In this document: positions 49,001 to 60,916 of the stretch, one piece after another | How the letters are laid out: every line of letters starts with the position of its first letter | How positions within the stretch are numbered: the first letter of the stretch is position 1 | Assembly: GCA_018902385.1 (NCBI GenBank) | Contig: JABSSW010000029.1 | Span: 248,001-312,000, forward strand | DNA from: Physcia stellaris | Lineage: Eukaryota; Ascomycota; Lecanoromycetes; Caliciales; Physciaceae | DNA: 64,000 nucleotides | Direction: 5' to 3' | Program-made: the position numbers and the translations under genes | Notes under the pieces: model-generated | Databases searched by the model: none | What the model saw: only the letters and a program-made list of their open reading frames with translations | Told to the model about the DNA's origin: nothing

Positions 49001-52000
49001 GGATATCCTGTACAGGAATTCAGTATGCTTGAGCCTCAATGGAAGAACATACTTTATCTAGCAGAGCTTCCGTGGATCAGCGACCATAAAGTTCGAGGTA
49101 ACGACGTCTTTCCCGCAGCCGGAATGGTCTGTGCTGCTCTTGAAGGTGCTCGACAAATAGCGGACAAATCTCGAACAGTAGAAAGCTTTGAATTTCACGA
49201 TATATCCATCCAGCGCGCACTGATGATTCCTACTTCGGATCCTGGTGTCGATGTCTTCACACGCCTGAGCCCTCAGAAGAATGGAACTCAGCGAGCGGAT
49301 ATGAGCCCATGGTACGAATTCACGTTTAGCTCTCTAGAAGCACCAGAAACCCCAAGTTCCAAGTACGTGGAACATGCTCGTGGTTTTGTGGCCATAAAAT
49401 ACCAGTCGGAAGGCAACGAAAACTTTTCCACTGCCAATGAGTACTCAGCGGAAGCGGCAAGGACAAAGCAAGAGTACGAGGAGATTAAGAGTAACGGTCA
49501 AGTCGACGTATCCAAGGCACAACACTATACGAACACCGTCGAAATGGGTTTCGATTATGGCCCAACTTTCCAAGGTCTGACCAGCGCAAAGATCAGCCAG
49601 GATCATGCCAGTTTCACCATTGAAATCACGGACACTGCGGCTATTATGCCAGCAGAGTTTGAGTACGAACATCTTTTGCACCCATCTACCCTAGATGCAG
49701 CTATCCAATCGGCTTCTCAGGCTATGCGGATGTCGACAGAGACATCCTCTGAATCAATGGTCCCCACAGGGTTCGAGCGACTCCGTGTGTCAGCAAATAT
49801 GCCTAAGGGCGCCAACACTCAGCTCATTGGCTTCTCCAAGGCTCGCAAGACAGGTTATCGAGATAATACAGCAACAATAATGATCAGCGACCCGTCCTGG
49901 GAAGAGACAATGCTCGAGATCCACAATCTTGGTTTCACAGGCCTTGGAGACAATAATGACCAGATCGTCGATGATGACAATGCTGTTGCCCTACGAAAGA
50001 TGTGCACAGAGACCCATTGGAAAGCAGACATCGATCTGATTGACAACGAGAAGGACCATGCACAGCTCCTGTGCGGCCAGGGAGTTGAGTCACCGCAGGA
50101 GCTCGATGAATGGGGCTTGGTTGCAACCAAGGCCACGGCCGTCTTTGTAAAGCGTGCTCTGAGCTCTTTGACAGCCGAGATTGAGCAGAATCTACCAGCT
50201 CCACATTTCCATCATCTTGTCCAGTGGATGCGTGAGAGATTTGGTGAGATGGGCACTGGAAAGCTCGACTACCAGAATGGAGCCAAGTGGCTGGACATGA
50301 GTGTCGAAGAAGAGGAGAAAGCTATTGCAACGTACAGAGAACAGTACCCTGAAGATGGCTTATTGGTTTGCGCAATCGGTCAAAACCTGCCTGAGATCTT
50401 GAGGGGCACCATCCAACCTCTAGAGATCATGCTGCAAAACGATATGCTCACGACCATCTATGCCGAAGGTCATGCTCTTCGATCTGGCTTGTCAATGTTC
50501 AAGGAATGGTTCGACCTCCAAGGCTACAAGCATCCAGACATGAAGGTCCTTGAGATCGGTGCTGGTACAGGCTCTGTTACACTGCCAATCCTTCAAGTAC
50601 TAGGAGGGAACGGCGGTAGGACACCCCGCTTTGGCTCTTACTGCTTCACGGACATCTCTACCGGATGGTTCGAAAAGGCCCAGGAACTATTCAAACCTTG
50701 GCAAGGGCGTATCGACTACAAGAAGCTGAACATCGAGGAAGATGTTTTCGATCAAGGTTTCGAAGCTCAATCCTTTGATGTTATTGCCGCAAGCAATGTC
50801 CTCCATGCCACGAAGCGAATGGATGTCACGTTGGCCAACTGCTTCAAGCTCCTCAAACCTGGCGGCAAACTTGTTGTTGGCGAGCTGACATATAGCCAAG
50901 ATTGCATCGGTTTGGCATTTGGTACGCTTTCTGGTTGGTGGCTATCCGAAGACGGTCGCAAAGGGGGACCTTTAATGACTCAAGCCGACTGGCATCGCCG
51001 ACTCCAGAACTCAGGTTACTCGGGGCTAGATATGGCTGTTGGCGCTAAGGATACTTTAGGTGACGCCAAACTCTCCATGATGGTCTCTTCGAAACCCTTG
51101 AACAACAACAGTAGCGATCTGCAAAAAGTCGTTGTAATCCAACCGAGTCTGGCATCTCCTGTCGGTACTGAAGTTGCCGCAAGGCTCAAGGACGTCTTCC
51201 CTGGCGTGGACCTCGAATTTGTCGATTTAGCAACAGCTTCGTCTCAAGCCATCGCCGGTGATCTCTCAAAGCCTGGACTGAGTGTTGTGTCGCTCCTTGA
51301 AAGCGATGAGCACGTCTTTGCGCGTTGTTCTAAGGAATCTTTCGAGGCGATTCGCAATGTCATCATCAATTCAACGAAACTCCTCTGGGTAACTTGCCAT
51401 GGTAGCCAGGATGGTGTACGAAACCCCGAATCGTGTGCTATTTCTGGCCTTTTCCGCGCTGCCAAGTCTGAGAATGGACGACTCTTCCTGCAGGAGCTTC
51501 ATCTTCAAAAACGAGAAGCATCGGAATCTACAGATGCTGCCAAGCTGATTGCGCGGGTTATCACTGGTACCTGGAGGGCAGAGGAGGGTGCAGAATACGA
51601 AGACGAAATTGTCGAGGCCAACGGCATGCTCACAGTCCCTCGCTTGTTCGATGAAGAGCACCTCAACAGAACACTGCAGACCATTGGCGAAACTCCACAT
51701 CCAGAGCCTCAAGCACTTTCATCCATATCCCGACCTCTGGCGCTGAGTGTTGGCAAGCCAGGTCTCTTGGACTCGTTGTACTTTGCCGATAACTTGACCG
51801 CATCCGCGCCTTTGGCAGCTGATGAGATACTGATAGATGTGAAAGCCGCAGCCCTTAACCAAAAGTATGTGATTCCCCTTAGGCTGTTGACAAGGACGTA
51901 CTGATCATGCTCTAGTGATTTGGTGGTCGCTTTAGGCCAAACCCCAGGACTCACTCTTGGCTTTGATGGCGCCGGCCATGTCAAACAGCTAGGCAGCTCT

Positions 52001-54074
52001 GTCACCGATATCAAGGTCGGAGACATTGTAGCATTTGCTGCACCAGGAGCTATCTCTACTCATATCCGGGTCAAGCGCGATCTTGTACACATTCTTCCGA
52101 AGGGCATGAGTCTTGAAGACGGTGCATCAATCCCATTGGTTTTCATGGCAGCATATCAGAGCTTGATGGAGATTGCTCGCTTGTCTCAGGGAGAACGAGT
52201 CCTAATTCACTCCGCCGCCGGAGGTAAAGCTTTCCATCTCATCAACTATCGAAATCGGATGCTAACTCATCTCTAGGACTTGGCCAGGCAATGATTCAAA
52301 TCGCTCAGCACATTGGTGCAGATATCTTCGTCACAGTCAGCTCCGCAGACAAATGTGACTTGATGAAAGAATGTGGTATCCAAGAAGACCACATCTTCAA
52401 CTCGCGCGATTTGAGCTTCACAAAGGGCATCAACCGCATGACCGATGGCCAAGGCGTAGATGTCATCATCAATACCCTCACAGGCGAGGCTTTAAGACAG
52501 ACTTGGTCATGCATTTCACCATTCGGCAGGTTTGTCGAACTTGCAAAACAGGATGTTCTCGCCAATAATGGATTGGAGATGAAGCACTTTTCGGCCAATG
52601 CGTCCTTTGCTTTGGTCAACGTGCAGGTAAGTTCTTCCAAAATGTGCGCTACTTAAGGTGACTAACCTTTGCGCAGGAAATTTGTCGTACAGCTCCTACC
52701 AAAGCTGCATCCCTCTTGAACAAGGTCTTCAACCTCTTCAGCTTGGGTGCGCTGAAGACCGTGCATCCTGTGACCGTCTTCGATTACTCCGACATCCAAA
52801 CAGCTTTCCGCACGATGCAAAACGGCTTTCACACGGGCAAGATCGTCTTGAAGGCTACCGAGCAATCAGTCATACCTGCTTTACCCCATGATGCACATCC
52901 TTTGAAATTACACTCAGATGCGACATATGTTCTTGTTGGAGGTCTGGGTGGCCTTGGTCGTGGTCTAGCTCCCTACATGGCAGATCACGGAGCCAAGCAC
53001 CTCGCCTTCTTCTCACGTACGGATGATGTCCAGCCTGCTGCTCAGAAGATGCTGGATGATTTAAGAGAGCGGGGCGTGGAAGCGAATATCTATGTCTGCG
53101 ATGTCACCGACCCTGAAGCGTTGAAGGCAGCTATTACTCAGATTGGCAATGAACTACCACCAATCAAAGGAGTAATCCAAGGCGCCATGGTCCTCCGCGA
53201 TGGTCTGTTCGAAACAATGCCGTACGAGAACTGGAGTCAAGCTACCACTCCCAAGATCCAAGGCAGCTGGAACTTGCACGAACTCATGCCTCAGGATCTG
53301 GACTTCTTCATCATGCTCTCGTCTCTCGCCGGTATCCTCGGTAACCGCGGCCAATCCAACTACTGCGCCGGCAACACCTACCAAGATCAATTAGCACACT
53401 ACCGCCGAAGTCTCGGACTTCCGGGCCAGGTCGTCGATCTTGGAGCCATCGGGGGCTTAGGGTGGTTCGAAGAGAACAAAGAAGATCTCAAATTCGCCGA
53501 GACGATGCAGAATCTGATCGTCGGAGCCGACGAATTCTACACCCTCATGAAGTGCGCCATAACCGGGTACTCGCACGGTGCCAACCGAGTCCCAACCCAA
53601 ATCGTCACCGGCGTCGGCAGCGGCGGTCTTAACAAAGCCAACCGTGCCGCTGGCGCTCAGATCGACTATTACTGGCTCAACGAGTCCCCGCGCATGTCCT
53701 ACCTTCGTCAACTCGACTTACACAGCACACTCCAAGCCGAGGAGGGCGACGAAATGGGTGAGTTGAAAGGCTCATTGACCGCCGTGACGAGTATCGCGCA
53801 AGCTACGGACCTCATCCAGAATGTTGTTGCGAGCAAGCTGGCCAAGTCGATGATGATCGCCATGGACGAGATCGATGTCAATCGCCCTGTGTCATCTTAC
53901 GGAGTCGACTCGTTGGTCGCGGCCGAGATGCGGAACTGGTGCTTTAGGGATTTGAAGGCTGATGTTAGCGTGTTTGAGCTGTTGAGTGGGAATTCGATCA
54001 CGGTGCTGGCGGAGCAGATCGCTAATCGGTCGACGCTGGTGCCGCAGGGGATTGAGGGGGAGAAGAGTGGGTAG
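46012..54074 (+). CDS. Highly reducing type I polyketide synthase (5 exons; 2612 aa)
   Basis: Exons 46012..46975, 47046..51864, 51916..52223, 52277..52626, 52677..54074; introns of 70, 51, 53 and 50 nt keep frame. Domain order KS-AT-DH-cMT-ER-KR-ACP. KS: C180 in DTACSSS, H317 in EAHGTGT, H358 in NIGHLEAG. AT: S669 in GHSSGE. DH: H1002 in HKVRGNDVFP. Methyltransferase: EIGAGTG at 1491-1497. ER: about 1896-2209 with the HSAAGGLGQA nucleotide loop. KR: GGLGGLG near 2235, Y2376. ACP: S2559 in GVDSL. No motif is visibly broken, so an iterative enzyme making a reduced, C-methylated chain. No release domain: chain release must come from another protein, plausibly the FSH1 hydrolase. Confidence 0.95.
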
Positions 54075-54659
54075 AGATGCGATTTCGGCTGGTAGCTCTC
54101 GCTTGTGAGCTGCTGTTGGTTTGATATGTCTTCCTTTTGCTGGGTCATGGGTGTTTGTGCGTATCATAGACGGGGATGATTACGTAGATGCGGGATCGAT
54201 ATAGAGAGGTTTGTTACGGATAAAAGGTTGGATGTCTGTATATACGAGCAATGACTTACGATAGCCACGATCCTACTACTTTCATCGTCACAATCAGTCC
54301 TCGCTCCAACTGCAATTCATCCCAAAAACACTATTTCCAGACCATTGCCGAGCACAAGAACGAAACCCCAAATCGATGGTCCTGTCACTGATCAACGTTC
54401 TCTGCGTCAAAATTCCAGCCCACAAGCTGGAAGATCGACCCCGAACGTGAGCCCCAACGTAAGAGAAAAGGGGCTATGAAACGTAGATGCATAAAGTCAT
54501 GGTATATGTACATCTTGCCTTTATCTATCGACTTCTAGTCCTTTAACTGCCCCTAAACCGCGTCTATATTACTCCTCCACTACTGAAGCTTAGCTAAAAA
54601 CACTACTTCTGAACGCCATATACCCCAATAGGCAAATGCCCAAATTCCCAAATACCGAT
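54075..54659. other. PKS 3' flank, no gene
   Basis: No supported frame on either strand. Confidence 0.4.
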
Positions 54660-55640
54660 AGTAAAAGAATGGCAAAAGACGGAGCAAACTCCGCCCATCA
54701 CATAACCAGCGCTCATACTCCGCAGTCTTGCGGGAAGCGGAGGGGCATGGTCGGCCTGTGTCAGAGCCTTGAATTCCCGTTGCCTGGAACGCAGAAAGCA
54801 GGAAATGGAGAAGGAAAGGGGGAAGTGTATGGATCTGCGGCGGCAGCGCGGTAGCTGGAGTGTTGGCTGTTCGTCCCCCATCTTTCATCTTGCCCTCTTT
54901 ATTTTCCCCGCCTTCCGTCCACTGAACATCGTGCTCACGAACCCACTCCCAAAAGCTCAAAAAGACTAACACAAACCCCCCTTCTCCCGAAGACAGCTCC
55001 AACCAAATAATCTACATAACCTGCTCGCCACACAACATCCCCCTCCTCCCCGCCCTCGGGGTCCCCATCGCACATCTTCAACTACCGCGATCCCGACCGT
55101 AACGCGCCGCATCTTCGAATACACTCCTTCACGCCTCCGAGGCGCTCGCGTCCCCTACTGTGCAAGGAGACAAACGCTACTCTGCCCTCTTGGGCATCAA
55201 GGATTTCCCGCCTGAGGATGTTGAGATCAGCACTACGATTACGTATACTGCTATGAGGGGAGCAGATAGCCTTTTCGGCTGGAGCAGGTACGGATATTCT
55301 TTGCTTGGAGGGGGTTTTCTTCCTTTTTTGCTTTTTGGACATGAGATATTCTTCGCTGATTGATGCCTCTTGTTGGATGGTTGGAGTTCGAGGAGGGATT
55401 AGACGGGGAGAAATTTTGGGCGTAGAGACTTCTGATATCAAAAAGGTATCCCTATGATGATCCTGGCTAAGCAGGAAGATGCGGACATTGCGGTGATGTG
55501 GGCTGGCTGGGTGGAGGGGCTGTTGGGGGAGTAGAAGATCCGAGGGGTGTAAGGGAGGGTAGACTTGGGGGTGTGCTTGAAGTTTTGGACGGTTTGAGAA
55601 AGGGGAAGGTTAGTGGGAGAAGTTGGCTTGTGTTCCGTAA
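54660..55640 (+). pseudogene. Decayed zinc-type alcohol dehydrogenase / trans-enoyl reductase-like gene
   Basis: Pieces of the MDR dehydrogenase family used as trans-ERs (LovC/ToxD-like) appear in correct order but in shifting frames. They are GLCQSLEFPLPGT (about 54750-54790), VYGSAAAA (54828), TCSPHNIPLLPALG (about 55020-55062), HIFNYRDPDV (about 55074-55104), KRYSALLGIKDFPPEDVE (about 55164-55218) and GGVLEVLDGLRKGKVSGRSW (about 55567-55627). Stops and frame changes separate them and most of the N-terminal catalytic domain is absent. The adjacent PKS has its own apparently intact ER, so loss may have been tolerated. Identification is from order and wording of family motifs. Confidence 0.65.
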
Positions 55641-56059
55641 GTATACAGAAATGGTGGAGAAAATGCATGTTGTGTCCTGACAATTACCTGGTCATGATTC
55701 TGATTGAGCAAAATTTGCTGGGTTTACTCGATGATCACTGATTCTGATCGTGTTTGTATCGGTGGTAGACGCTGTAGCACTGTTTTCCGCTACAGCGAAG
55801 ATAAAACCTTACGATAAGACTGTCAGGACTTCTTCGCCTCTAGAATTGTCTTGCATACCTTGAAGGTGGGATAGCAATTTTCGAAGACAAAAGTGCTTTG
55901 GTCAATGCAACGCTTCTCGGACACACTTCTATAATGTGTGTGGAGAAAACCTGGAGCCGCACAACGCACATACCGAATCATTTGCTATAGCTCGCAAGAA
56001 TCCCCGGTTTATGCTGAATCACAATGTATGGTTGCTTTGTTTTCTCTGTCGAACGACTT
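55641..56059. other. Intergenic, nothing recognised
   Basis: No ORF, repeat or RNA gene seen. Confidence 0.4.
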
Positions 56060-58510
56060 CTAAATAATATGAGCTACAATATGTCTTTGACCAGCTTGGT
56101 CAGCAACTCGACGATCCATCAGCCGACCACTGCTCTCAAGTATCGATTTCGTCGAGCAAGGAAAACACTCATCTCTTCTTAAGAAGACGAACTGGCCATG
56201 TGCTGGACTTCTCAAGCCGTGGCGTTTCATATGGACTACCATGGCAAGACACCTCGCAATGTCATCCTGATAAGTCCACATACAGCAGGCAACCCCGGCT
56301 TGATGTCTTAAGCCTGGATTGTTGCTAGCGATCTTCCAACCATCCTGTACGTGATGAGATGGGATTGCAAGCGTACTTTTGCACCCACGGCCTCTACAAG
56401 CGATCAGGCCGGTACTCTCAAGAACAGTTTTGGTCAGCTTCCCAGGACCAAGGTAAACGGAATTTCCAGATAATGTCACTCGATACACGAAGCTTATGAC
56501 AGATTCAGATCCTCGCTCAGTTGCAAGAGCCTCCGTCTTGGTGATCTCTGGACATTGTTTTACTTCGGGTATCGAGGTTGAAGGCTCAAGGATCACGGCA
56601 GCATCCAGATCAGCCGCGCCACCTATTTGAGACCTCAAGATGTCCCCGTCCTGCACAAAATCGTACCGACGATTTTTGCAATATATCTGGCCAGCGAGGA
56701 CATGAACTTTGCAGAGCCGGTCCGCTTGGCAATTGAGGTCTCTAAGTACTTCCATGTAACAACAGATACCCTGACGCGAGACTGCGGTAAAAGGTTGACG
56801 GTCACTGAGACTCATACCTTCGGATTTCGTAATAGAACCTTGGAGCAACAGACAGACGGATTCTAGAGGATGATGATCGAAAGCCATCAGAGTACCATGC
56901 TGGTGTCTTAAGCCAAGAGCATTCCAGTAAAAGTCAGGTCTTGTCCATGTGCGATTTATATGCACCGTCTTGGTACCCTCATGGTAATCAGCCATAGTCT
57001 CCGCAGCCTTATGAATCGGACTTTCGGGTTGTTTACCGAGAGCAGAGAACTCGTAAATTCCTTTGACAGCCGGATGTAATTCCGAAATACCGAAGTCCTG
57101 TACGACGCAAGACATAACCATTGCGATCCGCCGTATTGCATAAGCAATCCCTACTAAACATACACGCGAATTGTCTGGCCAAAGCGTGTTCTCTTCTTGT
57201 CCAGAAGCACAGTATTCACAGGTACAAATAGCTTCCAAACTCAGTATGGACTGTTCCACGTTTCTGATAGCTTCATCAAATGTAATGTTCACATTATGCT
57301 GCATGCGATCAAGGAGCCCGTCGACACTGTTTAATTCCGGAAAGGTAGAAATCACTGTGTTGACAAATCCAAGTCCGTAGCTTGTTTCCGAATAGTTAAC
57401 GTAATGAAAACGAGAAAGGTTGCCAATGTTGTTCTCACCAGTCGCAACCGCTCTGTATATACGGGCTACACCACCTAAGTAGTCTCCAAGAACGTAGGGC
57501 ATATTTGCCAAAGATTTGAATCCAGTCCCGAAGACACGCGATAAACAACCGCTCCAAGGCGTCCGAACCAAAAGATGATACTCATCTGGCTCGGGTATCC
57601 GACCAAAGACCTCTCGGCAGTTGCCAAGGACGTATGTGGTTCCAGCAACCTGCAAAGGCTCATTGGTGGCTTTCCCGTACTGTACGACTACCTGCCGGGA
57701 GGTTTCTTTCCTGACATCGTCGAAAATCACTCGACCATCAGAATTTCGGACCAGAACTCTAAGATTGAGAAGGAGAAGCCAGTGTGCGACAGTGGAAATG
57801 AACGCACACTCACTGCCTCCTGTGACTACCATGTGGTCTGCATCACCCCGAGAAATCTTGAACAAACCATGGAGAGCGTTTGCGATATCTTTTGCATGAG
57901 AGGCTTCGAGAACACCGTCTTCCATTTCTCGGACCAGAAATTCGGTATAATGCGAGCCTGAGGGTTCTCTCCACAGCTGGTCCCCTAGCATGGTATTTAA
58001 ATCCATACTAAAATCTGTTCCCGTGATGACGCCAGCACTGGACTTGATCAAGGCTAGGAACTGAGAGTGGGAAGGTTCGTACTCCTCCGGGAAGTTCGAG
58101 GTTCGCCACAACTCCGACAACACCCAGGCCGCGAGTTCCTCGCTATGTGATTCAGCCAAGCATGCACATATGGCCAAGCACTTGATGCCTGCAAGGCTTT
58201 CTGCCATGGTGTGGACAATGGTCTGGTAACCAAACCCGAACCACAACAGCTTGCCCCAACTAGAAGAAGTTTTGAGAGAGGCCACAGCCTTTTCCATGCG
58301 CGACTGACCGACCCGATCAAGATGCATCTGATTGAAGAGCACAAGGCCCGCACCGTAGGTGACCGGCTGAATGCCGGCAGCGGCGAAGCGTTGCAAGACC
58401 GCTGAGGATGCAGTCCAGATGGTATTTCCAAAAGCTACCCAGTCCACCTGTCCTTGCTGCATAAACGCTGAGTTGGCGCCTTGCCAATGAGACCCAATCT
58501 GTAATGACAT
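56060..58510 (-). CDS. Uncharacterised large fungal protein (816 aa, single exon)
   Basis: A long uninterrupted frame from ATG at 58510. The N-terminal 200 residues resemble a lineage-specific fungal family of unknown role that I know only as hypothetical proteins (WFGFG....AESLAGIKCLAICACLAE; QFLALIKSSAGVI). Later there is a CTCEYC pair (about residue 445) and a Cys-rich C-terminal third. No transmembrane segment or signal peptide stands out, and no catalytic motif is recognised. It lies just beyond the polyketide cluster; nothing links it to the pathway. Confidence 0.7.
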   Translation of the reverse strand: MSLQIGSHWQGANSAFMQQGQVDWVAFGNTIWTASSAVLQRFAAAGIQPVTYGAGLVLFNQMHLDRVGQSRMEKAVASLKTSSSWGKLLWFGFGYQTIVHTMAESLAGIKCLAICACLAESHSEELAAWVLSELWRTSNFPEEYEPSHSQFLALIKSSAGVITGTDFSMDLNTMLGDQLWREPSGSHYTEFLVREMEDGVLEASHAKDIANALHGLFKISRGDADHMVVTGGSECAFISTVAHWLLLLNLRVLVRNSDGRVIFDDVRKETSRQVVVQYGKATNEPLQVAGTTYVLGNCREVFGRIPEPDEYHLLVRTPWSGCLSRVFGTGFKSLANMPYVLGDYLGGVARIYRAVATGENNIGNLSRFHYVNYSETSYGLGFVNTVISTFPELNSVDGLLDRMQHNVNITFDEAIRNVEQSILSLEAICTCEYCASGQEENTLWPDNSRVCLVGIAYAIRRIAMVMSCVVQDFGISELHPAVKGIYEFSALGKQPESPIHKAAETMADYHEGTKTVHINRTWTRPDFYWNALGLRHQHGTLMAFDHHPLESVCLLLQGSITKSEGMSLSDRQPFTAVSRQGICCYMEVLRDLNCQADRLCKVHVLAGQIYCKNRRYDFVQDGDILRSQIGGAADLDAAVILEPSTSIPEVKQCPEITKTEALATERGSESVISFVYRVTLSGNSVYLGPGKLTKTVLESTGLIACRGRGCKSTLAIPSHHVQDGWKIASNNPGLRHQAGVACCMWTYQDDIARCLAMVVHMKRHGLRSPAHGQFVFLRRDECFPCSTKSILESSGRLMDRRVADQAGQRHIVAHII

Positions 58511-60055
58511 TTTGGGGCTAGTAGCTTCCGCTCGATAGGAGAACTCAGACTATGGTCGACGGCGTCTGAGGTGGGAAATAAAGACTATCTTGAACTCCAA
58601 GGAATTGAAGGGACAAAGAACTTCAGGCATATCTAAAGCATAGCCGGGAGGTTTCATGACAGCCTACAGAAACAAGGCGGATCAAGGCGTCCTTGCGATC
58701 TGCATGGTGACGATGTATGGGTTACACAACATGAGACTAGTCAGCCTCGTTTGTTTTTTCTTATTCGAAAGAAAACAAAAGACGAAGCTCAGCCCGAGGA
58801 GATCAAGTTTGCTGGTGGAAAGCCAGATTGCGTGAGTTTTCACGGCCAGAATCACCAGCATTGCTCAAACGGCGCATGGAGAATTGCTAGCAAGTCAGTA
58901 TCAAGCTGGCTTCTTTTTGCGATTGGCTCGCTGCATCTTTTTCCACGAGTCACACTACGGCAGAGGCTATGCTGTTTGGCACCGCTTCGTTTATGATCTT
59001 TAGAGGAGTTGGGAAAGTCGGCACTCGTTCCGGAAGACTTGGATGGTCGTTGGGGCTCCGAGGTACCTAGCTCGCAATCTCTGTGGTCGGATCTCCTACG
59101 AGCCGATTTATACTCTCGTCGAGTGGGAATGAAGTTCATGATAAAAAGCTCTCGATCATCGTTCGAATAAGTGCGATAATCACAGGAAGTTTGTAGAGTA
59201 GTGGCCAGGAGTCTTGGCAGGGACTGCACTAGCGGACTCCGGTGCGCAGCACCGAGTGGGGTCCAAAAGGGAAATGGAGGCCCTTCTTGACTACTCAGTA
59301 CTCAACCGTCCCCAGCAAGAGCATGGACAACTCTTACACTCTCCATACTTGAGTGGCCTTTTAGTGCACATGTACATCGCCTTTTACCAAGCCGAATGTA
59401 CTCGAATTTTCCAATTGACCGATGGCAATGTTGTGAGGCCAGAGTTCGCTTGAAATATCTCCTGAGCAGCGTCTTCAAGTGGATGGAGTGAAGGTCTAAT
59501 AAGGTGAAGTAGTAATCCTATACCTGCCTTTCTCGACAACACCCCTAGTCTGCTTTCCCTTCAATTGTTTCTCGGTATGATGTGCGATATTTTCGACTTT
59601 CGATCCATCAATATCGTTTCGAATGATCCTTATGCAACGAGACGCGTTCGGTGACGATTTGGCGACGCTGCCGTGCTTCTGGACTCTGGGAATAATGATA
59701 ACGAGTGTGTAGACAGCTTCACAGCACCATCCAATTTTTCGTGCATAGAAGGCTCTCCTCAACTTCCACTTTCGACTTCCATATTGCGCCTCCGGTCTTG
59801 GAGCCCGCATTCATCTCATCTTGAAATGCAGCCAAGCTCGCCAAGGTGGGGGCCCTCGCCAAAAGAACCTAGAACGCTTTTCAATTGGGCATGTCAGACA
59901 GGGATGGAAGCGTTGTGCAGGCTTGAGGTTGTTCGCATTGCCCAGTCTAGATCACTACGACCCCCAACATGTAAACAGTCGGTTGATAGATAACACCGCA
60001 AGGTAGGCACATCTGTAGCTTTCTTTCTCTTTCGCTTCGGATCTTGTTTCGCAAG
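58511..60055. other. Intergenic; weak ORFs only
   Basis: A minus-strand Ser/Arg-rich frame (first ATG at 59139, ending 58852) and plus-strand frames at 59214-59453 and 59673-59993 are open, but they lack motifs, splice links or good starts. I do not call them genes. Confidence 0.35.
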
Positions 60056-60916
60056 ATGTTACCCAGCTTCGAGCTCGCAGCACTACTGCTCTTCATCACT
60101 CGTGCGCTTTCCGCTGATTTCCCACTTACGGCCGTCCCATATTACAGCAACTTAAGCCCATGTGCTGTATCTCATGTTAATGTAGGGCTGAATAGCCAAA
60201 TCTACGGTGGCTGTAGCTCTGCAACACCTATCCCGGCCTACGGGTCCTGTCTTTGCGCTCAAAGAATTTCCAGTGTCAATTTCCACATCAGTAATTATTT
60301 CGAATTCGACCCAGAATGCAGCTCCACCTCGGTACAGTCCTATTTAACCGCCTTTTGCAACAGGTGGGGCGTCGATCTGGCCGCCGCTGGTGCCCCGGCG
60401 ACGACCACAGCAAGAGGTGGTGTGGCGACTGGTGGAGGTAGGTATCTTCCAATTGTCTTAAGGCAAGGCTAATCTTTGATTGCTTCAGCAACACCAGGGG
60501 GAATTGGGAACACGGGGCAAACTAATCCGACATCCACCTCAACCTCCCCGACCGCTTCACCAACAGGCTCATCACACGGCCTCGACAGTAACAAGATCAC
60601 TGTCATCGCTACTGTGGTAGGCTCAGTGGCTGGAGTTATCGCTGTGATCATCGCCATAGCAGCATGCATGCGGATGTAGAACTGAAGAGAAGAAGACCGT
60701 CACCGGTAGGAGCAGCACCGACGTCTGGACGTCCGAATACCTTGCAACTTATGGAAAGCCAATCTCAAAACCATACATTATGGGTCAACGGTTGCAGCGA
60801 ACAAGTATCAAGAACAAGCGCAGCAATGGCAGTATTCGCAACCTATCGGTTCTCCACCGCAACCGCCTCCGCCTCCAGCGTATCCGTATGGAGAGGCTGG
60901 ATGTTAGACATAGGAT
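60056..60916 (+). CDS. Cys-containing secreted ectodomain with single membrane span; tail frame-broken (exons 60056..60437, 60489..~60676, then out of frame)
   Basis: N-terminal signal peptide (MLPSFELAALLLFITRALSA), then an ectodomain with eight Cys (GGCSS, GSCLCAQ, DPECSS, AFCNRW) and a Thr/Ser-rich stalk. A 51-nt intron (60438-60488) leads in phase to a membrane helix (ITVIATVVGSVAGVIAVIIA) ending at TAG 60677. Beyond that, protein-like sequence continues in another frame (60681-60797: KKTVTGRSSTDVWTSEYL) and then back in the first frame (60800-60916: KYQEQAQQWQYSQP then a Pro-rich end). So the cytoplasmic tail is either disrupted by two indels or spliced in a way I cannot resolve. Likely a plasma-membrane or cell-wall sensor-type protein. 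Confidence 0.55.

Noticed and set aside
47029-52656. PKS as several separate genes or with premature stops
   Set aside because: All breaks coincide with 50-70-nt GT-AG introns that restore conserved KS and ER sequence.
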